Shown here: one piece after another, positions 23,105 through 35,290 of the stretch
How the letters are laid out: every line of letters starts with the position of its first letter
How positions within the stretch are numbered: the stretch's first letter is position 1
Source: Acanthamoeba sp. SK_2022b
Taxonomy: Eukaryota; Discosea; Longamoebia; Acanthamoebidae
Direction: 5' to 3'
NCBI GenBank assembly: GCA_027943245.1
Contig: JANDJZ010000170.1
Span: 1-64,000, forward strand
DNA: 64,000 nt
Position numbers and translations under genes: made by a program
Notes under the pieces: model-generated
The model's database searches: none
Told to the model about the DNA's origin: nothing
Seen by the model: the letters and a program-made list of their open reading frames with translations, nothing else

Positions 23105-24732
23105 ATGTGTGTGTGGTGTGTGTGTGTGTGTGTGTGTGTGGTGTGGCGCGACACTGATAGTCTTTTTGCTGTTTCGTTGGACCCTCAAGGCAAGAGGCCG
23201 AGGCCGAGGTGCAGGGCATCGGCGACGAACGTTCGAAGAAGCTCCTGGCCCGCGCCCGGGATCGAGAGAGGAACGAGGAGAGCGGGTTCATCAGCCTCGT
23301 GCAGCGCATCAACGAGGACGGCGTCTACTTCAAATCCTACCGGTGCTCCCCCATCTCCCATACGTGGCAACACATGTTCTCGCACACGTCGCACGCATGC
23401 ACGACTCTGACCGTTTGACAGGGACGGGACAGAGGTGGTGCTTACGCCCGAGTCCTCCGTAGGCTACCAGAAAAGCTTCGGGGCAGGTGCGGTGTGCTCG
23501 TCTTCGTCTTCTGTGCGAAGGAGGAGAGAGGCGTCTGATCTTTGGCCCGTGGCGCCGGCCTTGTGTTGTGCTGTCTGCAGACATCATCATTCCGCTGGAC
23601 GAGCTGCCGCCCGTGAACTGCACGGACCGCGCAAGGCTGCTCAACTCGCTTCATCGCACGCACAGGTTGCCCTCACACCACACACACCGCACACGTGACA
23701 CGCACGTACACGCGCGCGCACACATGTGACACAGTGTGAACCTGACCTCCAACGCCGCGACGCAGGTGGGAAGCGCGTTCGCTGTTGGCCCACAAGAAGG
23801 ACCCGAAGGACCAGGCCATGTACGGAGTGCTCCACGGCGGCATTGACCGCGAGCTGCGCCAAATCTCCATCGACTACCTCACCCAGCTGCCCTTTGACGG
23901 CTTCGCCATCGGTTTTGCCTCCCCCCCCCTTTCCCTCTCCCTCTCCCTCCTTTCTACTACACTCGCGCACGAGCCCTCCTCTAGCGCCCCCCGTCTCTGA
24001 TCGCCACTGGGGCGGGTGTTGTCGACAACAAAAAAGGCGGTAGCGTGGGGCGCAATAGAAGCGACTTGGTGTCGCTGGTCGAGTGGATGTCCCCCAAGCT
24101 GCCCAAAGACAAGCCCTGTCACCTGCTCGGCATAGGTTCGCCCCTTCTCTCTCCTCCCCGGCGGTTCCATGAGGAGTGGGGGGGGGGCAGCCGAGCTCAC
24201 GCTGCCTCGTCGAACGCGCCACAACCAACAGGCGACGTGGAGAGCATCGGCGATTGCGTGGCCTTTGGCATCGACACATTTGACTCGGCCTATCCCACCA
24301 GGTGCCCCTGCTGCGCTACGCAACGCCAACGCCAACGCAATGCGCGCCGTTCTTACCCGCGTATCCGCGGCGCAGGATTGGGCGGCACGGCACCATTCTC
24401 ACGCGGCACGGCAAGAAGTCGATAACCAAGATCGAGAACAAACACAACCACGGCCCCATGGACCCGGACTGCAGCTGCTTCACCTGCAGCAACTACTCGG
24501 CCAGTACGGGACCGCCAGCTGCTGTGGCGCCGTTGCGCTGTTGGCATTCAAGTTCTCATTTTCTCTCTGTGGCCTTGTGTTTGTGTGTGTGCGTTTGCCT
24601 GCAGGCTACCTGTACCATCTGCACAAGGCGTACGAGCCCGTGGGCATGCAACTGACGACGATCCACAACCTCCACTTCATGCTCACCTACTTCAAGAACG
24701 TGCGGGATCACATCTTGCGCGACGAGCTCTGA
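22007..24732 (+). CDS. tgt: tRNA-guanine transglycosylase (queuine tRNA-ribosyltransferase), chlamydial-type
   Basis: Multi-exon gene. The N-terminal 60 residues are Ser/Arg-rich with [11 protein letters not shown], resembling a mitochondrial presequence and cleavage site. The TIM-barrel follows: [59 protein letters not shown] (catalytic Asp), [31 protein letters not shown] (nucleophile Asp region), [44 protein letters not shown] and [13 protein letters not shown]. The zinc site is CSCFTC plus His in TTIHNLHF. Several joins were checked and are in phase (22322 join, AIG/GGSV, PTR/IGRHG, NYS/SYLYH). It swaps guanine 34 for queuine or its precursor in GUN tRNAs. The variants [14 protein letters not shown] and [10 protein letters not shown] and the C-terminal half recall chlamydial TGT more than animal QTRT1; that is from memory, not a search. 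Confidence 0.9.
22687..22768. repeat. CA / ACGC microsatellite in a TGT intron
   Basis: CA run passing into (ACGC)n, within the intron before HPGPDVIS. The same intron ends in ATACAG. Confidence 0.85.
23071..23142. repeat. (CT)n(TG)n compound microsatellite in a TGT intron
   Basis: A pyrimidine CT run followed by TG repeats with a few interruptions, inside the intron after the [11 protein letters not shown] codons. Confidence 0.9.
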
Positions 24733-24902
24733 CCGCCTCACTGCGCGACACTCTGGAGAAACGGAGAAAAAGTCAAGGAGCCCAATGACGGAACGTTTAA
24801 ATACACTTGATGGGATTGGTCGCCGTTTTTCCAGGGCCTTGCTAGAACCCGAGGTACCTCGGGTGCTTGGCCGAGCATTCCCATAACCTTCGCAACACAT
24901 CA

Positions 24903-26506
24903 TGCTGAGCAAGCCTCTGATCTTTTTGTTGGTGGTGTTATGCCTCAGCTTCCTCCTCGTTCTTGAGTTGAACACGAACCTGTTTACCTCCGCCGCGATC
25001 CAGACAGACGACGCCCCACCTAATGATCTACTTCACAACTTCGCTTCCACCTCTCTCTCTCCCTCTGCCTTACTCTCCGCCACGGCCGCGGCGAGCTCAG
25101 GTTGGCAACCCGCCCTCGCCCTTATCTGCAATTCTTGCCCGGCAATAGCTACTCACAGCGCCACAGGGCCGTCGCCGGGTAAGCCCAGAATCGGAGTCCT
25201 GTTGGCGTGGTGGCCTCCCAGATGGTACGGCCCAGCAAATTCCTGGACCAGGTCAACGCGTTGGTCATCACCTTGCTGTGAGTCAGCGGCAACATTCGTC
25301 ATCACGCCGAACACGCGTGTTGCACACATCACCAAAATGCAGGTTCTTGGACAAGCCCAAGGAAGAGCAGCGGCTGATCATGGCCAACCGCGAGTGCTAC
25401 TGTCGCATGCACAACTACACCCTCTTCGTGGGCTCCGACATCGAGGTGCCCCACGGCTACTGGGCCAAGCTCGTCCACGCACAGCGGGTCATCAAGTACT
25501 CCCAGCTGGACTGGCTCTTCTTTGGCGACGTCGACTTCCTGTTCACCGACTTTGGTCGCTCCCTCGAGTCCTTCATCCCTGACTCCGATGGTGCCCCACC
25601 CACCGCCACCACTCCTTCAATACCAGACTTGCCTTACACCTGTCACTGGTCACCATGACGTGTCCCTGCAGATTACCATCTCGTGCTGCCTCAGGAGTGG
25701 TACGGGGTGCGCAGGTTCTCCAACTTCAACTTCTTCGTCAAGAACTCCGAGGTACCTCGCCGTGCGTCGCCCAGTGCGCACAGATATTGGCCAATTAACT
25801 TTCTTATTTTGCGGGACTCTCGTCGTGGGACTCACGCACAGGTCGGGCGGCACTTCTTGGACCTGTGGACTGAGGAGATGGCGGCCGACTGCAACCCGGG
25901 CTGGCCGGACCAAGTGGCCATGTGGCGAGCCATCCTCCGCTTCTTGGACCCCTTCAGGGCCAACAAGGCCAACTGCACCCAGGGCCCAGACTACGTATAC
26001 TGCATGCACGCCGCACTTTCATTTTCTGTTTGGAACACGAACTCACAGCAACGCGTTGCAGTGCTGCCGGCATTGCACGATGAAACACCCAGATGACAGA
26101 TACACCCAGGCTTTTTGCTTTGATGAGAAGCTGGACCAGATGGGCTGTGGCTTTTATGGAGGTGGTCACGTCTGTCCTCCCATCTACTTTACCCGCCACG
26201 ACGGTGGCATGGGCCTCCAAGCTGCGTCGTACTACTCCCGTGCCTTGGTGATCTCCCTTTGCCCACATTCCAAATGCTGATCTCAACTTGTGTGTGTGTG
26301 CGCGCGCTGGACCACGCAGAACAAACGCATGGAAGGAAGGACTGGAGAAGGAGGTTCGCAGCTCATTGGGCATTCACTGCAAGCCTCACCATCTCCTGTG
26401 CAAGGCCTACACACAGACCTTTGTGCAGCATGCCAATGGCACCTGCGAGGCTCCGCTCTGGCTTGCACAACCATCGCCTTCAGCATCTCCTGCCCTTCAG
26501 CGGTGA
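24903..26506 (+). CDS. Putative type II membrane glycosyltransferase (DxD type)
   Basis: Multi-exon gene. It begins with a signal anchor (MLSKPLIFLLVVLCLSFLLV) and a Ser/Thr-rich stem. The catalytic part has FLDQVNALVITLLFLDKP (join GCT/GTT checked), EEQRLIMANRECYCRMHNYT, VPHGYWAKLVHAQRVIK, and WLFFGDVDFLF, a DxD-like nucleotide-sugar site. It goes on with YHLVLPQEWYGVRRFSNFNF, VGRHFLDLWTEEMAADCNPG, PDQVAMWRAILRFLD, then a Cys-rich exon (CCRHC) and FYGGGHVCPPIYFTRHDGG. This resembles nucleotide-diphospho-sugar transferases of the MNN10/GMA12 kind; donor and acceptor are unknown. Golgi lumen is expected from topology. The exact 3' splice before the last exon (EKEVRSSLGIHCKPHHLL) is uncertain. 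The gene is duplicated: a decayed copy follows at 28.7 kb and a fragment sits at 9.7 kb. Confidence 0.7.
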
Positions 26507-26886
26507 CTTAATGAAGAAGGCGAACAATGGTACCAACCACGACGCTGCAGTCATCTGCCTCCTCACAGGGTGGAGCAGAGGGTAGGTGGCTTACACTTCT
26601 ACCACCATCTCCACCCATGCTGACCGCATTGTCCTTGCCTGGCATTATTGCTTTGCGACAGTGCTGGACAGCATTTGGAACACCTCACATAAGCCTGATG
26701 CCACTTTACGTAGTGGCAAGAGTAATTGCCAAGGCAGCAAGTGGTATGCTCTTAAGATGATTATGATGGCTTCTATTCTTTATGTTTACCATTCACAACA
26801 GTGCTAAAGAAGCACACCATGCAGCACAGAACACATGCCACACACCACATGCACACACATTACACACATGCACCTCACCATATCAT

Positions 26887-26919
<33 letters not shown>

Positions 26920-26920
26920 T

Positions 26921-26979
<59 letters not shown>

Positions 26980-27463
26980 ATGCATAAATCACACACACAC
27001 ACACTATGCCATGTACACCAAGCACCACCTCGTACTCTCTACACCATATGACACCCACACTATAAACCACACACACCATGCAACATGAACATCACACCAT
27101 ACTCATACTCCATGATGTAGAGTAAAAGGTACAAACAACAACCACATACAAATGGAGAGATGGGATAAAACAAGATGCCTGCCATGCTGTGTAGTTTTAC
27201 CCAAGCTTGAGGGATGGAGTAGAGTTCTCAACTATCTCTACTGTTGCACTTTAGAGGTGAGCCTCTACCTCACACCTCAGGTATGGATGTGATTGGGGAT
27301 GACCTTGGCTTCATTGAGACCCATAACTCCCACTAGTTGGCAAACATTCCAGTGCTCCAACAATGTAGAGATATGTATTTTGAGCAAGATAATCTGGCTT
27401 ACAATCAGGTAAGGATTAAACAGCCTACATGCACAGGTGAAGCATGTTATTTGAATCCTGAAA
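26507..27463. other. Gene-poor spacer with a CA-rich block
   Basis: Downstream of the glycosyltransferase. 26790-27080 is dominated by CACA and CACCA words; the rest is lower-GC sequence without a recognisable frame. I see no gene here. Confidence 0.5.
26888..26978. repeat. (CA)n microsatellite, intergenic
   Basis: CA run with one AAACATGCG interruption. It is the only long CA tract in the window that I could not place in an intron. Confidence 0.95.
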
Positions 27464-28469
27464 ATGGCTAGTGGTGTACCTGTGAGATTCCTTTCTGGAT
27501 GTGGAATTCACAGAGGAGATGGGCAGCCCAGGGCAGCAACAGCTCCTTGCTCAATGTTGTCCTTTTTGATCATGAAGACTGCCCAGATGGGCCACCTTGC
27601 GCAGCTTGAAGATTCCATTGAGGCCTACAAGGAGTTGCAAGGCTTGACAAGCATGGTGAGACTGGACTCTGGCCAGCACACAGTTCCTCTGTTCACCCTC
27701 TACCCTGGCCCACATAATGCATGGGTGCATTCAAAACTGTTGTCTGTCTCCTCCCCACACAAGCAATGAATCTTGTCCACCAATCTGTTCAACCTGTTAT
27801 TGGCAATAACAGCCTGTGTTACCTCCCCAGTTACTGGAGCTGTATCAAAATTAGGTTCATTAGCTTTATCAGGTTTAAACTTGTCTACCCTTATGTGTGT
27901 TATGAGCTGCTTGTGCACAGAACACTATGAATTAATGCATTGGTTTCTATGGTGTCTGGGTGCCAACAACAACTCCATTGTCCAGGTGGACTCCACCACT
28001 GGCACTCCAGCCTTTGCTCACTGGTGGGGCAACCTCATTTTCCAGTTCACTGCCTGCACCTTCAACCACACCCTCATCCTCTTAGGTACCACCAGACAAC
28101 TCCAACAACAGTCCCTGTTTGATTTTTGACTGGCCAACACCATGACCACTTTCTAACATTGTTGCATGCTGCCCACATGCAGGCGATCAGGAGATACTGA
28201 GCTTCAAGGTTGATCTGCCATTCCCCATAGCTGGGCATGTGGATCTGTCATTTGTGGCCACTGACATTCAGTATGGCTTTGTTCACCACAAGCTCTACAC
28301 CATCAAGCAGGATGAGCACAACAAGGTTCTCTCTCTCTCTCTCTCTCTCCTGTGGTACAACAATTTTGACACCTGGTTTCTCTACTACCAAAAGTTATTC
28401 CTTCTGGACCTCTCACTTACCCCTAGTCTTCACCCAACCTCCTTCAAGCCTACTCTACAGCAAGAATGA
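27464..28469 (+). CDS. Unrecognised multi-exon gene model
   Basis: Tentative. Candidate exons are separated by plausible GT-AG introns. One ends AQLEDSIEAYKELQGLTSM just before GTGAGACT near 27656. Another reads VDSTTGTPAFAHWWGNLIFQ and FTACTFNHTLILL, ending before GTACC near 28086. The next, after CATGCAG near 28182, starts GDQEILSFKVDLPFPIAGHV and runs through DLSFVATDIQYGFVHHKLYT to KQDEHNK before GTTCTC. A final acceptor CTACAG near 28460 adds QE and a stop. The LLG/DQE splice is in phase. I do not recognise the family. The area is less GC-rich than neighbouring exons, so this may be a decaying gene. It lies between the two glycosyltransferase copies. ATG at 27464 is only the first in a possible frame. 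Confidence 0.3.
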
Positions 28470-28698
28470 TTTTAGGAAGACCAACCGCTTGGACAGCATT
28501 TGACTTCGCACTTTGTGCTTTCTTCCATTGCTAGTGGCGGTTGTTGCTGATACAGTGGTACGAAAGAGGCAAAAAAAGGGAAAGGAGGAGCGCATCCCTC
28601 CATCAAATCAATCCTTTCCGCATGGCAAGCTTTAATTCCGGAACGGCTGGCTTGCTTCGCCTCACAGGTACCAAGCATTTACCTCTGGCCAACGCACG

Positions 28699-29872
28699 AT
28701 GAGCAAGCCTCTGATCTTTCTATTGGTGCTCGTCTGCCTCAGTTTCCTCGTTCTTGAGTTGAACACAAACCTATTCACCTCCCCCACAAACCCTGTGTAC
28801 GACACCGCCCTACCCAATGATCTACTTCACAACTTCACCTCCACCTCCCTCTCTCCCTCCGCCTTACCCTCCACCACGGCTTCGGCTAGCCCTTCGCCTT
28901 CAGCGTCCTTCATTCCCAACGCCGATGGTGCCCCACCCACACCACTCCGTCAATACCACCAGACTGGGCTTACACCTGTCACTGGTCACCATTGACGTGT
29001 CCCTGCAGACTACCATCTCGTGCTGCCTCAGGAGTGGTACGGGACGCGCAGGTTCTCCAACTTCAACTTCTTCGTCAAGAACTCCGAGGTACCTCGCCGT
29101 GCGTCGCCCAGGTGCGCACAAATATTGGCCAATTTCTCTTATTTTCTTTCTCTCGTTTGTGGGCGTGTGTGGGACTCTCGCACAGGTCGGGCGGCACTTC
29201 TTGGACCTGTGGACTGAGGAGATGGAGACAGACTGCAACCCAAGCTGGCCGGACCAAGTGGCCATGTGGCGAGCCATCCTCCGCTTCTTGGACCCCTTCA
29301 GGGCCAACAAGGCCAACTGCACCCAGGGCCCAGACTACGTATACCGCGTGCACGCCGCACTGCTATTTTCTTCTTTTCAATAGGGCCACATAGAACTCAC
29401 AACAATGCGGTGCAGTGCTGCCGGCATTGCAAGAAGGAGGACCCATGTACAATGGGTACACCCAGGCTGTTTGCTTTGATGAGAAGCTGGACCAGATGGG
29501 CTGTGACTTTTATGGAGGTGGTCACGTCTGTCCTCCCATCTACTTTACCCGCCACGACGGTGGCATGGGCCTCCAAGCTGCGTCGTACTACTCCCGTGCC
29601 TTGGTGATCTCCCTTTGCCCACATTCCAAATGCTGATCTCAACTTGTGTGTGCGCGCGTGCGGGACCACGCAGAACAAACGAATGGAAGGAAGGACTGGA
29701 GAAGGAGGTTCGCAGCTCGTTGGGCATTCACTGCAAGCCTCACCATCTCCTGTGCAAGGCCTACGCACAGACCTTTGTGCAGCACGCCAACGGCACCTGC
29801 GAGGCTCCGCTCTGGCTTGCACAACCATCGCCTTCAACAACTCCTGCCCAGAACCAGAGCGTAGTACAGTAG
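28699..29872 (+). pseudogene. Decayed tandem copy of the glycosyltransferase
   Basis: Exons 28699-28927, 29009-29088, 29186-29338 and from 29416 align with the gene at 24903 and keep its splice sites. The leader is MSKPLIFLLVLVCLSFLVLE. Compared with the parent, everything between the Ser-rich stem and FIPDSD is missing, so LIMANREC, VPHGYWAKL and the DVD motif are gone. In the exon from 29416, 11 bases replace 9 of the parent between CCA and TACACCCAGG. This shifts the frame, and the conserved YTQAFCFDEKLDQMG is then only read out of phase. Intron sequence near 29600-29660 is almost identical to 26240-26300, so the duplication is recent or was homogenised by conversion. Confidence 0.8.
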
Positions 29873-30055
29873 TCAATCAACATGCGTTGTGTATGCACCA
29901 CATTGGTGCTCACATACATTGTATATTGCTGCCAGTTAATCAAGTCACAACAGATGACAGAGGCTACTCATGTATTGCAGACCCCAAATACTGCTGTGCA
30001 TCAAGCCATCCTAGTGGTGGCACACAAAATACAAATGCCCGCCCACCGAGAACAA

Positions 30056-30636
30056 TCACATCTGCCTCAGGCCAGCGATGGCCGTGTTGCGGAAGGCGTC
30101 CAGCCAGGCATCGAGATCGAGCCGGGTGGCCGCGTGCATGTAATACCTGATCGACATAACCATGAGCAAGCGAGCTGTGCACAGTTTCAAAGGCAAGATA
30201 GGCAAGGTGCAGCTTGGCGTACGTCTTGCCGGCGGGGGTGGCGATGAGGATGCAGTGGACCTTCTTCTGCTTCTCGTCCAGCGATCGCGACACCTCCAGC
30301 CAGGCCTGCGCGAGCGGGATCTTGCCCAGCGGCTTCTTGCCGGGCTGCGCATTCCACACGCCGCATGATGTGCGTGACGTCAGCAACCCTTTTACCCACT
30401 TTATTTCTTGAATTATTGTTTTTACTGTTATTACTATTAGTATTATTATTTTGTTTATTGATTTATTTTGGCGGTGGGTTGGTAATACCTTTTGGTTCTT
30501 GTAGTAGGCCAGGGAGTCCTTGGTGAGGAGGAAATAGTGGGAGAGCCACTTCTTGCCCGAGTGCTTGAAGTAGAGCCAGCCCTGCGCGCCGTCCGGAGCT
30601 GCGCTGACTCCACCTGCTCGCCACGCATATGCATAT

Positions 30637-30711
<75 letters not shown>

Positions 30712-30944
30712 CGAGCTCGTGAGTAAGGATCGGGAGGAGGAGGAAAGGAGAGAGGAGGGTACTGGGCGAGGGCGCAGAGAGCGATGGCGCGGAGGGCAGG
30801 AGCGGCTTGGGCGGAGAGGAGTCGGCGCTCAGGCTGGAGGAGCTCGAGCTGAACGATCCCTGGCTGTCCGACGACGGCAGCGGAGGCAGCAGGTCTTCTG
30901 TCACACGGCGTTCATTGATCATGTCGCGTGTCATGCTTGTGTCG

Positions 30945-31028
<84 letters not shown>

Positions 31029-31550
31029 TTACCATCTTCGGCTTCCTCGGCCTGCTGTTCCTCGCCCTCCTTGGCGATGCGCACGAACTCGACGGGGAAC
31101 AGCCCGATCCGCTCGTCGGGATCGCCGCCCTCGCTCTCGTACATGCGTCGCTTCCGCGGCTTGACCTTGCCCAGCGCCCACCCCGTCTCGTCCAGGTCCG
31201 ACATCAGGTATATCAGCTCTCCCTATCCACCACCATCACCGTCATTATCATCATCATCATCGTGTGTGTGTGGGGGGGGGAGTACCCGATTGAAGGAGAT
31301 CTCATCTTCCTTTCGGGCGTGGAAGTCGTAGAGGGCGATCATGACGCCCTTGACGCCCTCCCGCGAGTCGTCGGCGCCCTTGCGCAGCTTGGACGGCGTC
31401 GCCTTGCCGACCTTGCTCTTGGATGACCCGAACGAGAACGAGCTGCGCAGGTCCCGCCAGCTCCGCTCCTTCTTGGGCTCCTTCGGCACCTTGGGCGACC
31501 CCGTCGGCGACACCTGCCACCACCACCACATGTCAATCACTCTGTTGTGT

Positions 31551-31618
<68 letters not shown>

Positions 31619-32163
31619 CGGCTTGTCCGAGTCGTCGCCGCGTGACGAGGAGCGCGGCAGGAAGCGCGAGGAGAAGGAGGAGGTGCGCATGGCGCCGGAC
31701 ATGCGCTTCTCCTTGTCCTTGCTGCTGGTGCCCTTCACCTTCAGGCTCCCGAACGCGCTCGTCAGGCTGTTCCGCTTCTTTCGCTTGGCCTGCTTCTCGC
31801 TGTCGACACCGACCGCCGCGGCGGCCCGGTTCGTGGTTGTCGACGCGGTGGCCGCCTCGCCGTTCTTTTCCTTTTCTTTCCTTTTCTCTTTTTTCTTTTT
31901 CGAGTCTTTGTCGCCGGGGACGGCGGCCATGGGCGCCGAGTGGCTGCCAGCGTCGCGCGGGCTCTCGCGGGAACGCGTGGGCGTGCCCATCGGCATGGCG
32001 GGCGCGTCGTGATGGTCGTCGTCCTCCACCAGCTCGGAGATATGGTACGTGTTGGCCCGCGATCGCGTCATCGGCGAGTCTGTCGACGAAAAACTCGAGT
32101 GCGAGCGTTGCCGCATTCCCGCCGACGCTGCAGCGACACACAGCGCGTGAGTGTCACGACACA

Positions 32164-32223
<60 letters not shown>

Positions 32224-35200
32224 CACGCGTGAGGGTACCGATGATGTCGTCGGAGCTGGAGCTGGGGGTGGCCATCTTCATGGGCCCGGCGTCGCGCCGT
32301 CGCAGCTCCTCGGGCGAGGGCGGGAAGGCCGCCGAGAGGCCCTCGTCGAGCAGGTGCTGCTTGCGCTTGTCCACCATCCGCTTCTCCCGCATGTAGTCCT
32401 CGTAGTCCTCCTGCTCACCACACACGTGGTCACCACCTGTGTGCGTGTGTGCGTGTGTGCGTGTGCGGACCTTATCACGGGGAGACATGTGGCCCTTTTT
32501 CCGGTCGAGATCGATCTGCATGAGGATGGTGTCGAGGAGGACGTCGGCATCACCGCCGTCGTCGCCAAGCGGATAGCACGATGGAATTCTCGTGTAGATT
32601 TCCTCCGCCGTTCGCGGACTCATAAAGTCCATCGGCTTCACACGCACATACACACACACACACACACACGACCATCAGTACGGCGACGGGCAAGAGGGGA
32701 GGCCACCAACGAGGAGTGGTACGGGAGTCTTGGCCTGGTCGGTGCACAGCTTGGGGACGAGCTCGCGCATGGTCATCTTCTGCTTCCCCTTGTGGTCGAC
32801 CACCCTTGAGGCCGACGGTGATGACGTGGCAACGGCGTGGCTGCTGCCGCTGCTCTGCGGGGACGAGCCCGGCGACTTGCTGCTCGCGGCGGCGCTGCCG
32901 CTGCCGCTGCCACTTCCGCTGCGCGCGTTCCTCACAGTCGCGCTGGTGGCAGTGGTTGTGGGCGAGTGGTGGTCGCCGGTGGTCGTCATATGCGCCTCCA
33001 TCTCGAGCTCGGCCAGCTGCGCCTCAACCTCCCGCTTGAGCCGCGCTACCTCCTCCTCGTTGGCCCTGCGCTCCCGCGCGATCGCTTCCTCGTCCGGCTC
33101 CGCATCGTTAAGGTGGTCGGACCCGTCACCCTCCCCGTGATCGTTTCTGTCGACGTCGCGGGGCGAGGAGGGCTGCTCCTGCGGCTGCTGGTTCTGGGCG
33201 GCGAGGGCGGCCCGCTCCTGCTCGTAGAACTCCATCTCGCGCTCAAAGTGGCCGACGAAGCTGTCCAGCGTGGTGGCCTTCTTGGCGCCGCCGTGCGCGG
33301 CCCTCGACCGAGCGTAGGCGCCCTTGGCCCCGGTCGTGGGCGACGTCGGCAGGACGCCATGGTTGCCGCCGCCGCCATTAGTGGTCGGGCTGAGGTCGCT
33401 GGCCGCCGCGATCTTCTCGATCTGGAGCTCGAGCGGGGGCAGCGGCAGGGGCGAGACCGCGACCGCGACCGGCCTGGTTGCCGCGGGCGGCGAGCTACGG
33501 GCCAGCGGATTGGCGGACGACGAAGAGGCAGGCGACGAATAGGGCGACGAGGAGGGCGACGCGGAGTTATGATGGGGCTGAGAGGGCCGCGAAGAGAGCG
33601 ACGACCGGAGCGAGCCCGAGGGCGACGACGACGATGAAGATGAAGACGACGTGGCAAGAGGCGATGGGCTGATCTTGCGCTGGGAGGCGCCCGAGGAGCC
33701 CTTCCGGTCGGGCCGGGCCGGCCGCACGGGCTCGGGCGAGGAGGGCGCGGGAGGAGACGGCGAGTCGCCGACTGCTGACGTCACCTCTTCGTCATCACCG
33801 TCTGATCGCGGGGCTGGTCAGCACAAGCATGCGCGCACGGTAAACAAATGCAGGCATGGGCGGCATACCTGTCGATGTCGACCGGACAAGGTCGCCAACG
33901 GTGCGAATGGAGCTGTTGGTGGACGACAGCTTCTCCTTCTCCTTCATTGCCTTGATCTCCTCCATCAACCTGGGTTCAAACACATTCCCATTAGCACATC
34001 GATCACAATAAGAAATCATAATAAAAATAAATAAAATAAAATACTAAACGACCAATAAAATAAAACATGACCATAAAATTAAATGAAAAAGGAATTGCGT
34101 GGAATAACGAGGGCACCGTTTCATCTCCTCTTCGGCCTCTCGTCTCGACTGCTCCATCTTCCGCTTCATCTCCTCCAGCTCTCTGTCCTTCTCGGCCATC
34201 TTTTGCTTCATCTCCGCGATTTCGCGCGGTGTGCTGCGGGGCTGCTGCTGGGCCGCCAGCATCGCAGCTGCCGCGTGTGAACCGGTTGCGCCGTTCTCCG
34301 CCGGCGCCACCCGATCCGTCTTCAGCGGCGGCACAAGCGCGCCGGCCTTCTTCTCCACAGTCGTCACCGGCGACGGCGTCGCATTGGCCTCTGCATGTTC
34401 AACGCAATAAATGAATAAAAATAAAATTTAAATAAAAATACGAAGTCAGTGCCATTATCCTTTTCTCGCATTTCTCTCTGTTTGGTTCTGCCACGTGCCT
34501 CCAGAGTCAGCGGGCGTCGACGGGGCGTCCAGGACACGTCGCAGAAGGGCCAAGTAGATGAGGAGCGAGGTGAGGTCGATAGACCGATCAACAAAGTCAC
34601 TGATCGTGGTGAGCGAGAGCAGGAGGTGAGCCAGACTGCCCCGCAGACAACACCAACGCGAACACGGGGCGAGTGGACGGCAGCGCGGCGAGATCGGTAC
34701 CTGGCGTCGACGACCTGAGGAATGTCGAGCTGCTTCTGCGCCACCTCGAAGCCTTCGTCGAGCGCCTTCACTTTGGCGTCGGCGTCGAGCGCGCCGTAAT
34801 TCTGAGGAAAGGAGTGAGGTGAGTCGCCCACGGGAGGCCACACACATGCACGCGCATACACACTTACGTTGGACTGCAGCGTGCTGGCGTTCGTAGCTTG
34901 TTCGATCAATGCCAACACGACTTCACCGTTGTACAGCCTGCAGGCCGTGAGGGCAATCGCGATGTGAGATGGCGTGAGTGGGGAGGCCCATTGTGGTCGA
35001 GTGGAACGAACGTTTTGTGGCTCACGACGTGGTTGCAGTGTTGCAGCTTGTGGGTGGCCCACGCGATGAGCCCGCCGTCCGCTGCCCGTCGAGCGTCCTT
35101 GGCGGCAAAGGCCATGATCAGGTATTGCCACGCGAGCCGCTTGACCAGTCCCACGATCTGCTCTTGATTTCCCGCCGCAAGCACTGCCGTTTCACTCTGC

Positions 35201-35227
35201 GTTAGTTTCTTCAACTCAAATTCGACA

Positions 35228-35290
<63 letters not shown>

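Noticed and set aside
33046..33657. Arg-rich minus-strand ORF of 203 residues
   Set aside because: Alternate frame of the Ser/Pro-rich scaffold exon; the other frame continues into coiled coil, SH3 and PH exons.
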